From CAZHNW01 sp942491575 (GTDB lineage Bacteria; Spirochaetota; UBA4802; UBA5550), in NCBI GenBank assembly GCA_942491575.1, contig CALOBT010000025.1, positions 3,658,001-3,722,000 of the forward strand: DNA of 64,000 bases. The letters run 5' to 3'. Positions 34,531-44,600 of the stretch are shown here, in pieces. Each line of letters begins with the position of its first letter. The first letter of the stretch is position 1. The translations under genes were made by a program, and so were the position numbers. Below the pieces are notes generated by a model. It was not told the origin of the DNA. It worked only from the letters and a program-made list of their open reading frames with translations, and did no database searches.

Positions 34531-36339
34531 ATGTTACGGCAAAAAATTGTGGCGGTTTTTCTTCTTGCCGGTACCGCTTTTTTTACAATTCCTGCAGCAG
34601 GAGAAGATAAGGCCTACGAGAGTACTATTGTTTCCGTAAAACTTTATCAGAACCAGGCAAAAATAACCAGGACTGCCCGTGTTGCCCTTTCCAGGGGGAG
34701 TAATGCCGTGGTTATCAGCGGTCTGCCGCAGCTACTCTATGACTGGTCGGTCAAGGGCAGTCTCCCGAAGAAGTATCCGGGAAAAATTCTTTCCATGGAG
34801 GTGGAAAAGAAGGCCCTGGTGAAGAAGCGTCAGAAAAAAATTCTCGCCATTGAGAAGAAACTTGAAGCCCTGAGGGAAAATGACCAGGAGCTTCTCGATG
34901 AACTAAAAAATATTCAATCACAACAGAAATTTCTCGATTCAATCCTGGAGTTTACCAACCAGACTGTCTCCCGGGAACTGGCAACAAGAATGCCCCAGGT
35001 GAAGGTGTGGGACAACACTCTCAACTGGGTGGCTCAAAAGAGAATGACCCTGCTGACGCGGAAGCGGAGTATAGAAAAAAAACGTGAAAATATCGGTAAA
35101 AAAATTCAGAAATGGGAATTTGAACTATCTCAAATTGCCGGTTACAGCTATTTCAGGACATACCAGTCGTTGAACCAGGCGGTTCTATCCAACAGGTCGA
35201 ATATGGCGGTACAGCAGTTTCAGGACCTTACCACTAAATATGCAAAGCGGCGGGAGCTTCTTACTACTGCGAAGGGCAAAATAGATATTGAAAAACGTCT
35301 GAATATTTCAGCCTTTTCCAATGTAAACCGTGAGGTTGAACTTACCATCAGCTATGTCATTCCTCATACGTACTGGAAAATGCTTTATGATATCCGTGCG
35401 AGTCGTGAAAAGAAAACAATTAATGTAGTAGTCTATTCGAGTATCTACCAGAAAACCGGTGAAGACTGGAATAATATTGAACTGGCCCTTTCAACTGGAT
35501 CTCCAATCAATTCCATCAGTCCGCCGCGCCTTTATCCATGGTATCTAGATGTTTCTGAATTGGAGAGGCGACGTGGGCCATACTATAAGAGCTCTAAAAA
35601 GATGATCGGGGCTGCTGGTTTGATGGATAAGAAATCTTTTAAGGAGGAAGTAGCCGCGATTCCTCAAACAAGCATAAAAAGAAAGGGGGCATATATTGAT
35701 ATCAAAATGCCCATTCGTCAGAATATAGTCTCATCAAATAAATATCAGAAAAAGTTTATCCGCGACTTCATCATCAGTGGGACAGATAAAGCCAGCTTTT
35801 ATTATGAAGTTATTCCTGACCGGGTCCGCACGGCATTCCTGCGGGTAAGGACGGAAAATTCCACGAAACTGCCATGGTTGACCGGGGAAGGTCAGATTTT
35901 TCTTGAAAATGAGTTTATGGGGAAGGTTACTATACCTTTCACTCCCATTGGTAAAAAAAAGGACCTTGTCCTCGGAATGGAACAGCGGATCTCTGCGAGA
36001 AAACAGCTTGTAAAAAGGTTTGAGGATACTGCCGGTGTATTTGGCGGAGAGCGGAGGATTCTGTATCGGTATCGAATAACCATGGAGAGTCAGATGCCGA
36101 CGATCCAGGCAATTATCATTCGGGACAGGATCCCGGTCTCCAGGAATAAAAAGATAAAGGTGGAGGTCAAAAATCTCTCCCTTCCCTATACAATCGACGA
36201 AAAATTCAAGAAGAGCACAAAGTATCAGCAGGGAATGCGTCTATGGAAGACCCAAATTACTCCGGGTAAAAAGCTTGAAATTACTTATGATGTAGTTATT
36301 TCCTTTGATAAAGATCTTTCCATACAGGGTTTGCACTAA
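34531..36339 (+). CDS. Secreted MuiA/DUF4139-family protein
   Basis: A 602-aa exported protein with a signal peptide (MLRQKIVAVFLLAGTAFFTI). The N-terminal DUF4140-type domain begins STIVSVKLYQNQAKITRTAR. A long coiled coil follows (about residues 95-140, KKALVKKRQKKILAIEKK). The C-terminal DUF4139 domain starts at ELTISYVIPHTYWKMLYDIR with DWNNIELALSTGSP. Family members are named mucoidy inhibitor A-like but have no defined biochemical activity; they are periplasmic or envelope proteins. GGAGG precedes the ATG. It overlaps nothing, and the next gene begins five bases after its stop, so the two are probably co-expressed. Confidence 0.85.
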   Translation: MLRQKIVAVFLLAGTAFFTIPAAGEDKAYESTIVSVKLYQNQAKITRTARVALSRGSNAVVISGLPQLLYDWSVKGSLPKKYPGKILSMEVEKKALVKKRQKKILAIEKKLEALRENDQELLDELKNIQSQQKFLDSILEFTNQTVSRELATRMPQVKVWDNTLNWVAQKRMTLLTRKRSIEKKRENIGKKIQKWEFELSQIAGYSYFRTYQSLNQAVLSNRSNMAVQQFQDLTTKYAKRRELLTTAKGKIDIEKRLNISAFSNVNREVELTISYVIPHTYWKMLYDIRASREKKTINVVVYSSIYQKTGEDWNNIELALSTGSPINSISPPRLYPWYLDVSELERRRGPYYKSSKKMIGAAGLMDKKSFKEEVAAIPQTSIKRKGAYIDIKMPIRQNIVSSNKYQKKFIRDFIISGTDKASFYYEVIPDRVRTAFLRVRTENSTKLPWLTGEGQIFLENEFMGKVTIPFTPIGKKKDLVLGMEQRISARKQLVKRFEDTAGVFGGERRILYRYRITMESQMPTIQAIIIRDRIPVSRNKKIKVEVKNLSLPYTIDEKFKKSTKYQQGMRLWKTQITPGKKLEITYDVVISFDKDLSIQGLH

Positions 36340-36343
36340 AGGA

Positions 36344-38482
36344 ATGCGATTCAGGAAGGTATTAACATTGCTGACAGCAGCGGCATTTTCTATCGTTGCT
36401 CTCTCCGCTGCTGCAGCTTCATTTAAAACACCGGAAATAGTCAAGGGTGTCCTTGACCTTCGTGGATGGAATCCCAGGGTGGATGGTCCAGTGGACCTTG
36501 CAGGTGAGTGGGAGTTCTACTGGAAAAAACTTCTATCGGAAAAGGATTTTCTGGAAAACCCCCCGGTTCCGGATGCTTACCCGGTTTTGCCCTCATTCTG
36601 GAATAATTTGACATTCGACAATGAGAAAGCCGGCTGCTACGGATATGGAACCTACCGTCTGAAAATTCTTCTCGACAATACTTCAGAAGTACTGGCAATT
36701 AAAAATCTGTCTGTTTTTACCGCCTTTGAATTATTTGTTAACGGGAAACGAATTGCCTCCGATGGGAAGGTTGGAACAAACAGCGATAATACTTCTCCCC
36801 ATTTCAGGCCCCAGGTGAATACTTTTCTGAGTGATACCGGAGAAGTTCGTTTGTTACTACATATCTCAAATTATCATCAGCGTTTTGGTGGTGCCGGGAG
36901 AAAACTGGTTTTCGGGAGTGCCAGTGATCTCATGTGGATGAGGGAGAAGAGCCTGGCCATTGAAATGATTGTCTTCGGCTGTCTCCTCATTGTGGGTATT
37001 TACTATCTAGTGCTTTTTTCACATCGCAGAAAGGAGATTTATACTCTTTATTTTGCTCTCTTTTGCCTTGCCATGGCTTTGCGGACAATACTGACAGGGG
37101 AAAAATTTTTGGTTCAGCTTTTTCCCGGCATACCCTTCTGGCTGATTGTACTGCTGATGGACCTGACATTTTATCTCGGGGTGCCTGCTTTTATTCTGTA
37201 TACGGCGTATCTTTTTCCCAGAAATATTAACCGGCGTATTGTTTCTGTTTTTGTATATATTATGCTGGGGGGAGCTCTCCTGGTCGCAGCCACTCCTGCC
37301 TGGATAAACGGTTTTGTTGGTCCCTATTTCCAGGCCGTCTCGGGTATTGCACTTCTTTATCTTTTTGTGGCAGGTGCCAGGGCCATTTCAGGCCGACGAT
37401 ATGGTGCAGGTCTCTTTACTGTCGGCTTTATTATGATGCTTATTACGGTGTTAAATGATATTCTCTTTAACAATGATATAGTGAATACAGCCTACCTCTC
37501 TTCCTACGGCCTTGTTGTTTTCATTCTTGTTCAGACATTTGTGCTTTCCGGTAAATTTTCCAGGGCCTTTCACAATGTTGAACAGCTCACTGATAAACTG
37601 GAACATGTAAACAAAGACCTCTTTAAGATTGTGGAAGAGAGAACGGAAGAATTAAATGCCGCAATGGAAGAGTTGCGTTCTTCCAATGAAAATCTTTTAT
37701 CGGTTAACCGTGACCTCGAAACTGCTCACCGTACCGCTGCAAGGGATATGGATATGGCCGCCAATGTGCAGCAGAGCTATTTACCGGATACTGCTCCCTA
37801 TGCCGAAAAATGGGATATAGCCTGCTATTTCAGGCCCACCGCTGCGGTCTCCGGAGATTTCTATGATTTCTATGTGGAGGATGACCAGCTTCGAGGTGTT
37901 GGTTTGTTTGATGTTTCAGGACATGGTATTGCTTCCGGTTTGATTACCATGCTGGCAAAGGCTACTTTTTTCAGAATATTTATGGGGGGATTGAAGAGAT
38001 CCCTCAGTGAAGTTATTTCCTATGCAAACAGTATTCTCCAGGACGAATTAGAGAAGGTGGATAACTATCTGACGGGTGTTCTGCTTCGTTTCACAGGGAA
38101 CACCGTAGAGTATGTCAACGCTGCTCATAGTGATATCCTGCTAAAAAACAGGGAAGGGGTGAAGCCGGTTTTGAATGAAGAGGGAGAGTCTAACTCCGGC
38201 GTGTTTCTCGGTATTTCATTATTTACTCTTCCCTATGATAATATACAGTTTGAAATTAATAGTAATGATGTTATACTTCTCTTCAGTGATTGCCTGGTGG
38301 AGAATAAAAATATACAGAGGGAAGTTTTCGGGAAGGAGCGTGTCATTAAAAGTTTTGGTAATGCTCCTGATGGATCCGCCCAGGATATTCTTGAGCATAT
38401 TATGAATGATTTTATTAACTTTGTCGGTTCTGAGAATAATTTAACAGATGATCTGACGGTTCTGATTCTGCGAAGAAAATAA
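36344..38482 (+). CDS. 7TM-DISM sensor fused to a SpoIIE/PP2C phosphatase
   Basis: A protein of about 712 aa. A signal peptide (MRFRKVLTLLTAAAFSIVAL) leads into a periplasmic carbohydrate-binding-like DISM N-domain (LAGEWEFYWKKLL, YGTYRLKILL). Seven membrane helices follow (about residues 205-400). A coiled coil (LTDKLEHVNKDLFKIVEERT) joins them to a C-terminal SpoIIE phosphatase with GDFYDFYVEDDQL, GLFDVSGHGIASGLITML and the final DDLTVLILRR. Such proteins sense an extracellular ligand and dephosphorylate an anti-anti-sigma factor, controlling a stress or envelope response. No STAS-domain or anti-sigma gene lies nearby. The reading frame is open to a TTG at 36305; I choose the ATG at 36344 because the signal peptide starts there. 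Its AAGGA sits immediately before the ATG, which is tight. Confidence 0.9.
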   Translation: MRFRKVLTLLTAAAFSIVALSAAAASFKTPEIVKGVLDLRGWNPRVDGPVDLAGEWEFYWKKLLSEKDFLENPPVPDAYPVLPSFWNNLTFDNEKAGCYGYGTYRLKILLDNTSEVLAIKNLSVFTAFELFVNGKRIASDGKVGTNSDNTSPHFRPQVNTFLSDTGEVRLLLHISNYHQRFGGAGRKLVFGSASDLMWMREKSLAIEMIVFGCLLIVGIYYLVLFSHRRKEIYTLYFALFCLAMALRTILTGEKFLVQLFPGIPFWLIVLLMDLTFYLGVPAFILYTAYLFPRNINRRIVSVFVYIMLGGALLVAATPAWINGFVGPYFQAVSGIALLYLFVAGARAISGRRYGAGLFTVGFIMMLITVLNDILFNNDIVNTAYLSSYGLVVFILVQTFVLSGKFSRAFHNVEQLTDKLEHVNKDLFKIVEERTEELNAAMEELRSSNENLLSVNRDLETAHRTAARDMDMAANVQQSYLPDTAPYAEKWDIACYFRPTAAVSGDFYDFYVEDDQLRGVGLFDVSGHGIASGLITMLAKATFFRIFMGGLKRSLSEVISYANSILQDELEKVDNYLTGVLLRFTGNTVEYVNAAHSDILLKNREGVKPVLNEEGESNSGVFLGISLFTLPYDNIQFEINSNDVILLFSDCLVENKNIQREVFGKERVIKSFGNAPDGSAQDILEHIMNDFINFVGSENNLTDDLTVLILRRK

Positions 38483-38561
38483 ATTAAAAAAACTCTTGAG
38501 TTTTAATTCCAGTTTAAACAGATGTTCTTTTTTAATCCGTGAGATATTATGTGAGGAAAAA

Positions 38562-40310
38562 ATGAGAAAAACAAAAATTGTATGTACCCTTGGCCCCGCC
38601 ACCGATGATGAAAAAATTTTGAAGGAATTGATTGAAAGTGGAATGAATGTTGCACGCCTGAACTTTTCTCACGGGAATCACGAGGAACACCTTGCCCGTC
38701 TGAACATGGTTCGGAAGGTAAGCAATGAAATGGGACGACCCATAGCAACCCTCCTTGATACCAAGGGGCCTGAAATAAGAATCAAACAGTTCGTTGAAGG
38801 GGAAGTTGAACTGAAGGAAGGCAACCTTTTCAAATTTTGTACTGAAGATGTTGAAGGAAATAATGAACAGGTATCAGTGACCCATGCAGGCCTTCCAGGA
38901 GATGTTAATCGGGGTGATATGATACTTCTGGATGACGGACTCCTTGGGGTTAAGGTTGTTTCGATAACTGATACTGTTGTAGAATGTGAAATTATAAATG
39001 GCGGAGTCCTTAGCAATAACAAGAGTCTGAATATTCCCGGTGTTACGTTAAAAATTCCTTTTGTCAGTGACCTGGATCGGGAGGATGTCACCTTCGGTGT
39101 AAAAAATAATTTTGATTTTATTGCCGCAAGTTTTGTTCGAACTGCCCGCGATATTAAGGATCTTAAAAAGGTCCTTGAAGATGAGGGAGGACAGGAAATA
39201 AAAATTATCGCCAAAATTGAAAATCGTGATGGTGTAAATAATATAAATGAAATTATTCGCGTCAGTGATGGTATCATGGTTGCACGTGGAGATATGGGAG
39301 TGGAGATCCCCTTTGAGGAACTTCCTGCTGTTCAGAAAGATATAATACGTAAATGTTACGTGGCAGGTAAACCGGCAATTACCGCTACGCAGATGCTTGA
39401 TTCAATGATCAGGAATCCTCGCCCGACCAGGGCGGAAATTACAGATGTGGCCAACGCAATATATGATAATACCAGTGCCCTCATGCTCTCCGGTGAAACT
39501 TCAATTGGAAAATATCCTGTTCTTGCTGTTCAAACCATGGAAAGAATTGCCACGGAGACGGAACGTAATATTAATTATGCAGAAAGGTTTAACGCACTGA
39601 GTATCCCGCCGACACGTAATATTACCAATGCCATCAGTCATGCAACCTGTGAGACGGCCCATACCCTGGGGGCTACAGCTATTGTAACTGTCACGAAGTC
39701 AGGGGACACAGCAAGGAAGGTGAGTAAGTTCAGGCCCGATACTCCAATCATTGCAACTACCATAAGTGACCGTGTATACAGGCAGCTTGCCATTACCTGG
39801 GGTGTTGTCCCTGTGCTGACGGAAGTCAAGGATAGTACCGATGAAATTTTTGAACAGGCGATACAAAAGGCCCAGGAAACCGGAATCGTAAAAAGTGGGG
39901 ACCTCCTGGTAATCTCAGGCGGAATGCCTTCAGGAATAAGCGGTACTACAAATACTCTTAAGGTTCATATCGTTGGTGACGTTCTTATCGAAGGAAAAGG
40001 GGCAAATAACCTGAAGGCAACAGGCACCCTTTGTGTTGTGGAAAGGAATTCAGAAGAATTGAGATATTTTACCGCCGGGGATATTCTCGTTATTGAAAAC
40101 AGCAGTGAAGATGTTCTACTGGCTATTAAAAATGCCGCGGCAATTATCACGGAAGAGGATGCAGAGGATTCGAAGGCAACCATCGTAGCCCGCGCCCTTG
40201 AGATCCCGGTGATAACCGGGGCGGTTAATGCCGCGACTATATTGAAAAGTGGAACCGTTGTTACTGTTGATGCAGGACGGGGACAGGTTTTCAGCGGTGT
40301 CAGAATCTAA
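38562..40310 (+). CDS. pyk: Pyruvate kinase
   Basis: A 582-aa pyruvate kinase starting MRKTKIVCTLGPATDDEKIL. It converts PEP and ADP to pyruvate and ATP in glycolysis. NVARLNFSHGNHEEH, LDTKGPEIRI, IAKIENRDGVNNINEI and MVARGDMGVEIPFEELP are the usual active-site segments. The allosteric C-domain has SKFRPDTPIIATT. A PEP-utiliser-like extra domain (about residues 480-582, GTLCVVER, AAAIITEEDAED, ITGAVNAATILKSG) is attached at the end, as in Bacillus-type enzymes. GAGG lies just before the ATG at 38562, so the longer open frame from 38496 is not used. It may be co-transcribed with the small PHP-like gene 23 bases downstream. Confidence 0.97.
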   Translation: MRKTKIVCTLGPATDDEKILKELIESGMNVARLNFSHGNHEEHLARLNMVRKVSNEMGRPIATLLDTKGPEIRIKQFVEGEVELKEGNLFKFCTEDVEGNNEQVSVTHAGLPGDVNRGDMILLDDGLLGVKVVSITDTVVECEIINGGVLSNNKSLNIPGVTLKIPFVSDLDREDVTFGVKNNFDFIAASFVRTARDIKDLKKVLEDEGGQEIKIIAKIENRDGVNNINEIIRVSDGIMVARGDMGVEIPFEELPAVQKDIIRKCYVAGKPAITATQMLDSMIRNPRPTRAEITDVANAIYDNTSALMLSGETSIGKYPVLAVQTMERIATETERNINYAERFNALSIPPTRNITNAISHATCETAHTLGATAIVTVTKSGDTARKVSKFRPDTPIIATTISDRVYRQLAITWGVVPVLTEVKDSTDEIFEQAIQKAQETGIVKSGDLLVISGGMPSGISGTTNTLKVHIVGDVLIEGKGANNLKATGTLCVVERNSEELRYFTAGDILVIENSSEDVLLAIKNAAAIITEEDAEDSKATIVARALEIPVITGAVNAATILKSGTVVTVDAGRGQVFSGVRI

Positions 40311-40333
40311 CTAAACAGGAAATACTCTCTGCT

Positions 40334-40945
40334 ATGAAAATTGATATCCATATTTACAGTAATGCCTCTTCTGAAAGTGAAATGTCTCCGGACACAATTA
40401 TCAGGACTGCCATTGATATGGGGCTTCATGGTGTTTGTATAACCGATACAAACACCATGGAATTGAAGGGGGAACTTGAACAGCTTGAGATCCCGGAGGG
40501 GTTTCTTGTCGTTGTTGGCATGTATTACCCTACTGATGATGGCGATTTTATTCTCTTTGGCCCTGTTGAGGATATTGAAGCGGGTCTTGGCGCTGAGGAT
40601 ATGCTTTTAACTGTCAGGGAAAGGGAAGGGTTTGCCGTCGCTGCAAACCCATTTCGGGATGGGCACATTGTAGCGGAAAGACTGATAGAAAAGGGACTCT
40701 GTACAGCCGTTGAACGCCTCGCAGGGACAAGCAGCGATGATGAAAATATTGCTACGGATCGATGGTTTGAAATTTATCCCCTCATTGAATGCGGGGGCAG
40801 CGGTTCCTGTATGCCGGAATCAATCGGATCTATTGTTACGGAATTTTTTGTACAACTTCGCAGCGAGGAAGATTTTATATACGCCCTTAAACAGGGACTT
40901 TGCGAAGCCAGGCATAATTGTCAGGACAAGATTGTTTTAATGTAA
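40334..40945 (+). CDS. PHP-domain-like protein with degenerate metal site
   Basis: A 203-aa protein whose N-terminus (MKIDIHIYSNASSESEMSPD, then GLHGVCITDTN) follows the PHP metallophosphoesterase layout DIHxHS...SDG...ITDH. The second histidine of the first motif is Tyr, the SDG becomes SES, and the last histidine is Thr. Several metal ligands are therefore missing and the protein is probably not an ordinary PHP phosphatase. The rest (VVVGMYYPTDDGDFILFG, ERLIEKGLCTAVERL) fits the PHP barrel. It begins shortly after the pyruvate kinase stop, on the same strand. Its role is unknown; perhaps a regulatory or binding protein. Confidence 0.7.
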   Translation: MKIDIHIYSNASSESEMSPDTIIRTAIDMGLHGVCITDTNTMELKGELEQLEIPEGFLVVVGMYYPTDDGDFILFGPVEDIEAGLGAEDMLLTVREREGFAVAANPFRDGHIVAERLIEKGLCTAVERLAGTSSDDENIATDRWFEIYPLIECGGSGSCMPESIGSIVTEFFVQLRSEEDFIYALKQGLCEARHNCQDKIVLM

Positions 40946-40982
40946 ATGCGGTCCTTTTTATTTTAACCGGTATAGTGAAATT

Positions 40983-41483
40983 CTATATCATGAACAGGCG
41001 AAGCCGAATACCTGCTTCCGTGGAGTAGCCGATGAGCCTGCTGCGGATTTTTCCGTTTTTATCCAGAAGGTAAATTGATGGGAATGCGCCTATGCGATAC
41101 CTTTCCTGCATCTCCTTTGTTCCGAGTATAACCGGCACGTTCAAACTGTGCTCCTCTTTGAATTTTTTTATTTCCGCAATATCCCTGTAGGAGAGGGCAA
41201 CTGCATAAATGGAGACCTTTTCTGAATCGAGGGCATTTCTGATACTGACAATATTGTGGGAGGAAAATCTACAGACGGTGCACCATGGAGCAAAGAAGTA
41301 GAGGACGACTTTTTTGCCCTTTGAATCCCCGAGGGTGATTTCATTGCCTGAAAGGGTCGGATGGGTAAAATCCGGTGCATTTGTATTTTCTTCCAGCATG
41401 TTTCTCCCCTGCCAGAGGGATACTCCCAGGATTATTACGATTAAAATCAAAATTTGAAGTAAGTAGGTAAATATTTTTTTCAT
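40983..41483 (-). CDS. Membrane-anchored thioredoxin-like protein (TlpA/ResA type)
   Basis: A 166-aa protein with an N-terminal membrane anchor (LLQILILIVIILGVSLW, about residues 8-24). Its thioredoxin-fold domain has the active-site W-C68-T-V-C71 in FFAPWCTVCRF and the cis-proline region GAFPSIYLLDKNGK. Such proteins are tethered to the outer face of the inner membrane and reduce disulfides, often in cytochrome c maturation, though no cytochrome genes lie nearby. The CTVC pair differs from the more common CPPC of TlpA/ResA. The gene stands alone between convergent and tandem neighbours. Confidence 0.87.
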   Translation of the reverse strand: MKKIFTYLLQILILIVIILGVSLWQGRNMLEENTNAPDFTHPTLSGNEITLGDSKGKKVVLYFFAPWCTVCRFSSHNIVSIRNALDSEKVSIYAVALSYRDIAEIKKFKEEHSLNVPVILGTKEMQERYRIGAFPSIYLLDKNGKIRSRLIGYSTEAGIRLRLFMI

Positions 41484-41615
41484 GGATTAATCTCTGTTTC
41501 CGGTATATTATATGCTGGTCAATGTATTGCCGGGGATGTTACAGATAATATTATGATGATGGAATAAACCGCAGCAGTAAAATCCCATCATCATTTTGAT
41601 CGGGAAGTCGGCAAC

Positions 41616-44600
41616 TTATCTTCCATACTGGCTTCCCCGTGATGAATATTTAATAATAAAATAATTTTCCCCCGGTTTTGATGTCGATATCGGGGAGGAG
41701 CCTTTACTTCCCACGATGAAAATGCCCCCCCCCGTGTCGGGACGAATATCCTCTGCCTGTTCATTTGCAGAGGATCCGTAGATTCGCGTCCAGAGACGGT
41801 TCCCCTCACTGCTGACTTTTATAGTGAATATGTCATTTCCTCCGGAATTATTTTGTCCATGGAGGGAGCCGCTGGTTGTTCCCGTTACATAAACATTCTG
41901 TTCAGAATCAACGGTTATTGCTGCGGGGATATCCTTTTTACCGGAGCGAAAGTACCGTTTCCACATCAGGTCGCCGCGGTAGCTGAGGCGTTCCAGGTAA
42001 AAACCATCTTTCGCCTTTCCGGCTTTAAAGAAGACCTGGTTGGTTCCGGATCCCGCGGCTGTAAAAATTTTTGAATCACTCAGGCGGGATAATTTCAGTG
42101 AATATTTTCGACCGCCACTTTTAGTATAGAAGTGGGTAAACTTCCCAAAAAGAAGTATTGTCTCCTTCTCATCAATGAAGAGACGGTCCCAGGTTCCGTA
42201 TCGACGTACCTTGAAAATTTGTTTTCCAGTTGGTGAATATTTTGAAAGGTAGTTATATCCCGGTGACCCGAAGGTTATGCCGATGTATGCATTGCCGTCA
42301 TTGTCAACGATGACCTGATGGGGGGAGGTTTTATTACAGGCGTAATAGCGTCCATCGGTCTCTTCCCATTGGAGGATTCCCTGTGAATTAAATTTGCGAA
42401 GGGAAATAATCATATTCTCCCCTTCCTTGCAGCGTTTATCTTTTTGTCCTTTGATCGTTCCCTCGCGTTTTCCAAGGACGTAGATAAAATTGTCACTGGT
42501 TACGGCAAGATCGGTTCCGAATTTAATATTTTTGCGCCAGAAGGTTCCCCCGTCCCCGCCCCGCTTATGAAGCTCGATTCCGGTTTCTTTTTTTACCAGG
42601 AGGTAGAGGTTGCCGCTGTTGTCGTTCTTGAAGGAAATCAGCTGTTCTCTTTTAAGTTCGAGGGGCGGAAATCCGTAGGAGGAAGAACGGTTTTCCATGT
42701 TTTTGTTTAACAGGTTCAGCAGCCTGCTGCTGTTTTGCTGTCTGGCATAGAACATGGCATCGCGGCTGCTGCTGTCCAGAATCGATGTATCAGCGTTAAG
42801 GTCGAGGAGTGTCTGTGTCACCTGTTCTGCTGCGGTGGTGTCTTTGTCAAGGCCGCCGGTACATGCTTCAATGAGAGGTGTTGTGCCATTACTGTCGCCT
42901 TTATTGATATCAGCACCATGGTCTGCAAGGGCGTAAATAATTCTCCTGAGGGATTCATTTTTCAGACTACTGTAGACTGCGTTGATGACCGTTTTTTTAA
43001 GGTGAGTATTTCCCCGACTGTCAGTGATATCAGGATTTGCTCCCTTTTCGAGAAGATATTTTACCAGGGTTGCATTCTGGCGGTTAATGGCATACATGAG
43101 GGGGGTGTTGCCGTAACGGTTTTTTTGATTGATCCCGGCCCCCCCTTTGATGAGGGTATCGATTATTTCCAGGGTTGCCTTATTGGTCTGGTAGTCCTCC
43201 AGCTTACAGGCCTCCATCAGGAGTGAGTTGCCGTAGCCGTTGATACTCTTCAGGTCTGCTTTGTTTTTAATCAGTTCCTCCAGTATCGGTTTGTTCCTCA
43301 GCTGCACAGCAAGATGAACCGGTGTATAGCCTGCGTTATTTTTAATATTAACATTAGCCCCTCCCTTTAGAAGGAGAGAAGTAATGGCGGCACTTTTATT
43401 TTTAACTGCATAGTGAAGAGGGGTGTTCCCTTCGTTGCCCCTTGTGGTGATGGGGACCTTTTTTTTAACAAGAAGGGAAACGATTTGATACCTGTTCGAT
43501 TTTACCGCCAGGTGCATGGGGCCGTTCCCCTTCCGGTCCGTTACGGAGAGTTTTGCTCCATGCTCGATGAGGAGTCCGGAATAGAAGGTGAGACCCCGAT
43601 TTACATATACAAGAAGCAGAGGAATATTGTCTTCATCGGTAATGTTTACATTTGCCCCCTTTCGCACGAGGGAGGTAAACATTTTTGACCTGAATTCATT
43701 AAAACGCTCTATCAGGATAGTGTGGGCAATGTAAAGAAGGCTTTTTCCCTTGCTGTCTGTTTCATTCACGTTGCCGCCATTTTCCAGAAGGGCATTGAGC
43801 ATATGGGAATAACCTTTATTTACAACAACAGTGAGTGGGCGTTCTCCCGATTGACCAGGAGCGGTTACACTGGCACCACCTTTCAGGAGGGGCCGGATAA
43901 GGCTGTAGCGGTTATTTTCTATTGCCAGGAGAAGGGGAGTATTTCCGTCGGGGGACTTTATATTCGGATCTGCACCGTTTTTCAATAGAAGGGTTGTAAA
44001 TGTAATACTGTTTCTCTCGATGGCATCGATCAGCATCGTTTTGCCCCCCGCGATGGGACGGTTGGCATCTGCTTTAATCTTTAAAAGCATTTCAGTTGTT
44101 TTATAGAGACGTTTATTATAGGATACATGTATCGGCAGAAGTCCGTCCCGGTCTTCGAGATTCGGATCTGCACCGGCATCCACAAGGGCCTTGATGTTGC
44201 TGTAACGTCCAGACTCGACGGCGAGGAGGAGAGGGGTCTTTCCATTGTTGTCGCCCTGGTTTATTTTTGCTCCCTTTTCTGTCAGGGATTTCATGTACCA
44301 GTAGTAGGGGCCCTCCGCAACGTAGTGAAGTGCAGATCTTCCCTTCCTGTCCCTGATGGAGGCATCGGTAGTTTTTTCCAGGAGTATTTTTGTAATATAT
44401 TTCCGTTTTTTTTCCGCGGCAATTATCAGGGCTGTCTGTCCATCACTGTTCAGGTCTGTCAGGGGGAAGTTTTTTTTCAGCAGCAGTGATACGGTTTTGT
44501 AGTCGTTTTTAGCAGTTGTCAGGTGAAGAAGGTTGTTGCCATGACGGTCCTTTGCATTGATATCAGCCCCGGCATTGAGAAGGGCCTGGACAAAGGCGCT

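Noticed and set aside
41553..41594. ATGATGATGG/CCATCATCAT pairing after the redoxin start region
   Set aside because: A-T-rich repetitive triplets, a long loop and no U-tract make a terminator unconvincing.
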